Of a stretch of DNA of 5,649 nucleotides, positions 3,710 through 5,649 are shown piece by piece. Made by a program: the position numbers and the translations under genes. The stretch spans positions 1-5,649 of the forward strand of contig JAAYFA010000351.1 in assembly GCA_012728445.1 (NCBI GenBank), in the 5' to 3' direction. The notes beneath the pieces were generated by a model. The model saw nothing but the letters and a program-made list of their open reading frames with translations, was not told the origin of the DNA and searched no databases. The DNA is from Clostridiales bacterium (GTDB lineage Bacteria > Bacillota > Clostridia > Oscillospirales > Acutalibacteraceae). Position 1 is the stretch's first letter. Each line of letters opens with the position of its first letter.

Positions 3710-5649
3710 ATGCTTCATTTCATTCTCGGTAGGGCGGGCAGCGGCAAAACTACCCATGTGCATACACTGCTGGAAGATTTTGTCCGCGCCGGCAGGCAGG
3801 ATTTGATTTTGCTCGTGCCGGAGCAATACTCCTTCCATTCTGAGCGGGCAATGCTCGAAAGGCTCGGAGAAAAGGACGCAGGCAGCGTGGATGTGCTGAG
3901 CTTTTCGCGCCTTGCGCACAGCGTCTTTCGGATTTTTGGCGGCAAAAGCGGTCGACCGATTGACGATGCGGGGCGGGCGATCCTCATGAGCCTTGCGCTT
4001 GACGGCGTGGGGGATTCACTGGAAGTATATGCGCGCCATCGGCAAAGCCCGGCAGTTATTTCGGAAATGCTGGGGCTTGGGATAGAGCTCAAGCAAGGCG
4101 CTGTTGCGCCGGCGGAGATGATGGCCGTTTCCGATGGGATGCAGGACTGCTTGCTGAAGAAAAAGACGAGAGAGATTGCGCTGGTGCTTTCCGCATACGA
4201 GGCGCTGGTTGCCAACAGCTTTTTTGACGGGCAGGATGAACTGACGAATCTGTACGATACGCTGTTGGGCCATGCGTTTTTTGCCGGCAAAGTGGTCGCT
4301 ATTGATGCCTTCCGTGGTTTTACGGGGCAGGAACTCAAAATAATAGAACGTATTTTGGCGCAGGCGGAGTCGGTATATATTACCCTTTGCGCCGATAGTT
4401 TGTATTCGCAGGCGGGGGACACGGGCGTTTTTGCGCACACAAAACGCACGGCCAATCAAATTATGGAGCTCGCTAAAAAGCAGGGTGTTCCTGTTGCAAA
4501 GCCCTTGCTGTTGCCGGAAGAGGGTACGCCCGGCAAAATTGCCCCCGGCGACGCCCGATATAAGCGTGATGCCTTAACCGCACTGGAAGCGGGACTGTAT
4601 AACCCCGAGGCGGTGGCGTACGAAGAAGCGACGGATGCAGTGACCTTGACCGCCGCCGGGGATATCATCAGCGAATGCGAATTTGTCGCGCTGACCGTTA
4701 AACGGCTATTGCGGGAAGAGGGGCTTCGTTGCCGCGATATTGCGGTCATCGCCCGCACGGCCGAAACATATGAAGCCCCGTTAAAATCCGCACTCAAAAA
4801 GTGCGAGGTACCCGTCTTTATTGACAAACGCCAGCCGGTCGTTACCCAGCCGCTGATTGTTTTGGTGCGGTCTGCGGCGGAAATTGCGGCAAACGGATTT
4901 TCGTTGGATGCCGTTATGCGCTGCTTAAAAACAGGGCTTGCAGGCTTTGCGGTGGAAGATGTTTCCATGCTCGAAAACTATGCCTTGCTGTGGAATATCA
5001 ACGGCAACCGCTGGCTGCGGGATTGGGATGCTCACCCGGGCGGCTACGGCAGCGAGCTGATGGAAGCGGATAAAGCCGTGCTGAAAAGTTTGAATATCCT
5101 CAGAGAACAAGTGACGGCACCTCTAAGCAAACTGCGGGGCAGTTTTGAGAATGCGCACGGGCAGTCTGCCGCCATGGCAATATTTGAGTATTTAAAAGAT
5201 ATCGATGCCGGCCAAAACTTAAAGAATCTGGCGATTGCCTTGGAAGATGAGGGGGAGCCGGTGCTCGCGTTGGAGCAAGAGCGGCTCTGGGATGACCTGA
5301 TGGAAGTGCTTGACAGCGTGGCGGCCGCGCTAAAGGACAAAAAGCTGACCGCCAAACGTTTTCGGGAGCTTTTTGATTTGGTCATTGCCACACGTTCTTT
5401 GGGGAGTATTCCCCAAGGCTTAGACGAAATAACCATCGGCAGTGCCGGCAGAATCCGAACGGCCTCCCCAAAGGTCGTCTTTGTCGTGGGCGCCAACGAA
5501 GGCGTTTTTCCGCGGACACCCGTTTCAAGCGGCATATTGAATGACTTGGAGCGCCAAGCGCTTATTGACCTCGGGCTCAAGGTTGCAGACCCGGCTGAGT
5601 TTAAGATAATCGAAGAACGTTTTATTGCCTATACCGCACTGTGCAGCGC
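3710..5649 (+). CDS. addB: AddB subunit of the AddAB helicase-nuclease (partial, 3' end outside window)
   Basis: AddB is the second subunit of AddAB, the Gram-positive counterpart of RecBCD, which processes double-strand DNA ends for recombination and recognises Chi. The frame is open for 646 codons to the window end; AddB is usually about 1,150 residues, so slightly over half is seen. ATG 3710 has AAGGGAG 7 bases upstream. Seen: Walker A GRAGSGKT at 7-14 right at the N-terminus, LVPEQYSFHSERAML at about 36-50, VDVLSFSRLAH at about 60-70, IDAFRGFTGQEL at 198-209 in the degenerate Walker B region, IAVIART at about 344-350, and IPQGLDEITIG followed by VVFVVGANEGVFPR at 589-602. These follow AddB (RexB-like) order. 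The C-terminal nuclease with its iron-sulphur cysteines lies beyond the window, and addA would be expected next. It follows mgtE by 36 bases with no terminator and is clearly more GC-rich. A broken copy of its start lies upstream of mgtE. Confidence 0.95.
   Translation, partial: MLHFILGRAGSGKTTHVHTLLEDFVRAGRQDLILLVPEQYSFHSERAMLERLGEKDAGSVDVLSFSRLAHSVFRIFGGKSGRPIDDAGRAILMSLALDGVGDSLEVYARHRQSPAVISEMLGLGIELKQGAVAPAEMMAVSDGMQDCLLKKKTREIALVLSAYEALVANSFFDGQDELTNLYDTLLGHAFFAGKVVAIDAFRGFTGQELKIIERILAQAESVYITLCADSLYSQAGDTGVFAHTKRTANQIMELAKKQGVPVAKPLLLPEEGTPGKIAPGDARYKRDALTALEAGLYNPEAVAYEEATDAVTLTAAGDIISECEFVALTVKRLLREEGLRCRDIAVIARTAETYEAPLKSALKKCEVPVFIDKRQPVVTQPLIVLVRSAAEIAANGFSLDAVMRCLKTGLAGFAVEDVSMLENYALLWNINGNRWLRDWDAHPGGYGSELMEADKAVLKSLNILREQVTAPLSKLRGSFENAHGQSAAMAIFEYLKDIDAGQNLKNLAIALEDEGEPVLALEQERLWDDLMEVLDSVAAALKDKKLTAKRFRELFDLVIATRSLGSIPQGLDEITIGSAGRIRTASPKVVFVVGANEGVFPRTPVSSGILNDLERQALIDLGLKVADPAEFKIIEERFIAYTALCS

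Noticed and set aside
3715..5580. Long minus-strand frames opposite addB, up to 246 codons
   Set aside because: Their translations are low-complexity Ser/Ala/Pro-rich sequences typical of the antisense of a GC-rich gene, and addB on the plus strand is well supported by motifs.

Overview
The window looks like chromosomal DNA of a Gram-positive, Clostridia-type bacterium (Firmicutes). The reasons are AddB of the AddAB repair nuclease, a clostridial-type MgtE with internal CBS domains, strong AGGAG-type ribosome binding sites, and promoters with extended TGn -10 boxes. I cannot name the species from the sequence.

Left part (about 1-2016), minus strand: a carbohydrate-use locus. A GPH-family (MelB-like) sugar:cation symporter gene (374-1876) is read leftwards and ends in a clear intrinsic terminator (341-365). 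Just past it, a separate promoter (276-304) drives the start of a GH29 alpha-L-fucosidase (1-214), which leaves the window. The fucosidase frame carries an in-frame TGA (38-40). Recognisable GH29 sequence continues in the same frame on the far side, so the gene is either broken by one point mutation, read through, or affected by a base error.

Middle (1877-2323): a divergent intergenic region with promoters pointing both ways. On the right side, a good promoter (2083-2111) is followed not by an intact gene but by a decayed copy of the beginning of addB (about 2132-2226). This copy has a 144-base in-frame deletion between two GGCAGC repeats and a 1-base frameshift. Next comes a terminator-like hairpin (2276-2300) that could attenuate transcription, and then a strong ribosome binding site.

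Right part (2324-5649), plus strand: mgtE, a complete Mg2+ channel/transporter gene, then addB, cut by the window end, 36 bases later with no terminator between. They are probably co-transcribed. mgtE is visibly more AT-rich than addB, and the addB-start relic lies upstream of it. The simplest reading is that mgtE was placed between an old addB promoter/start and the present addB.

I do not see a wholly new biological system. The observations most worth a second look are the addB relic flanking mgtE, the possible attenuator in the mgtE leader, and the in-frame TGA in the fucosidase.
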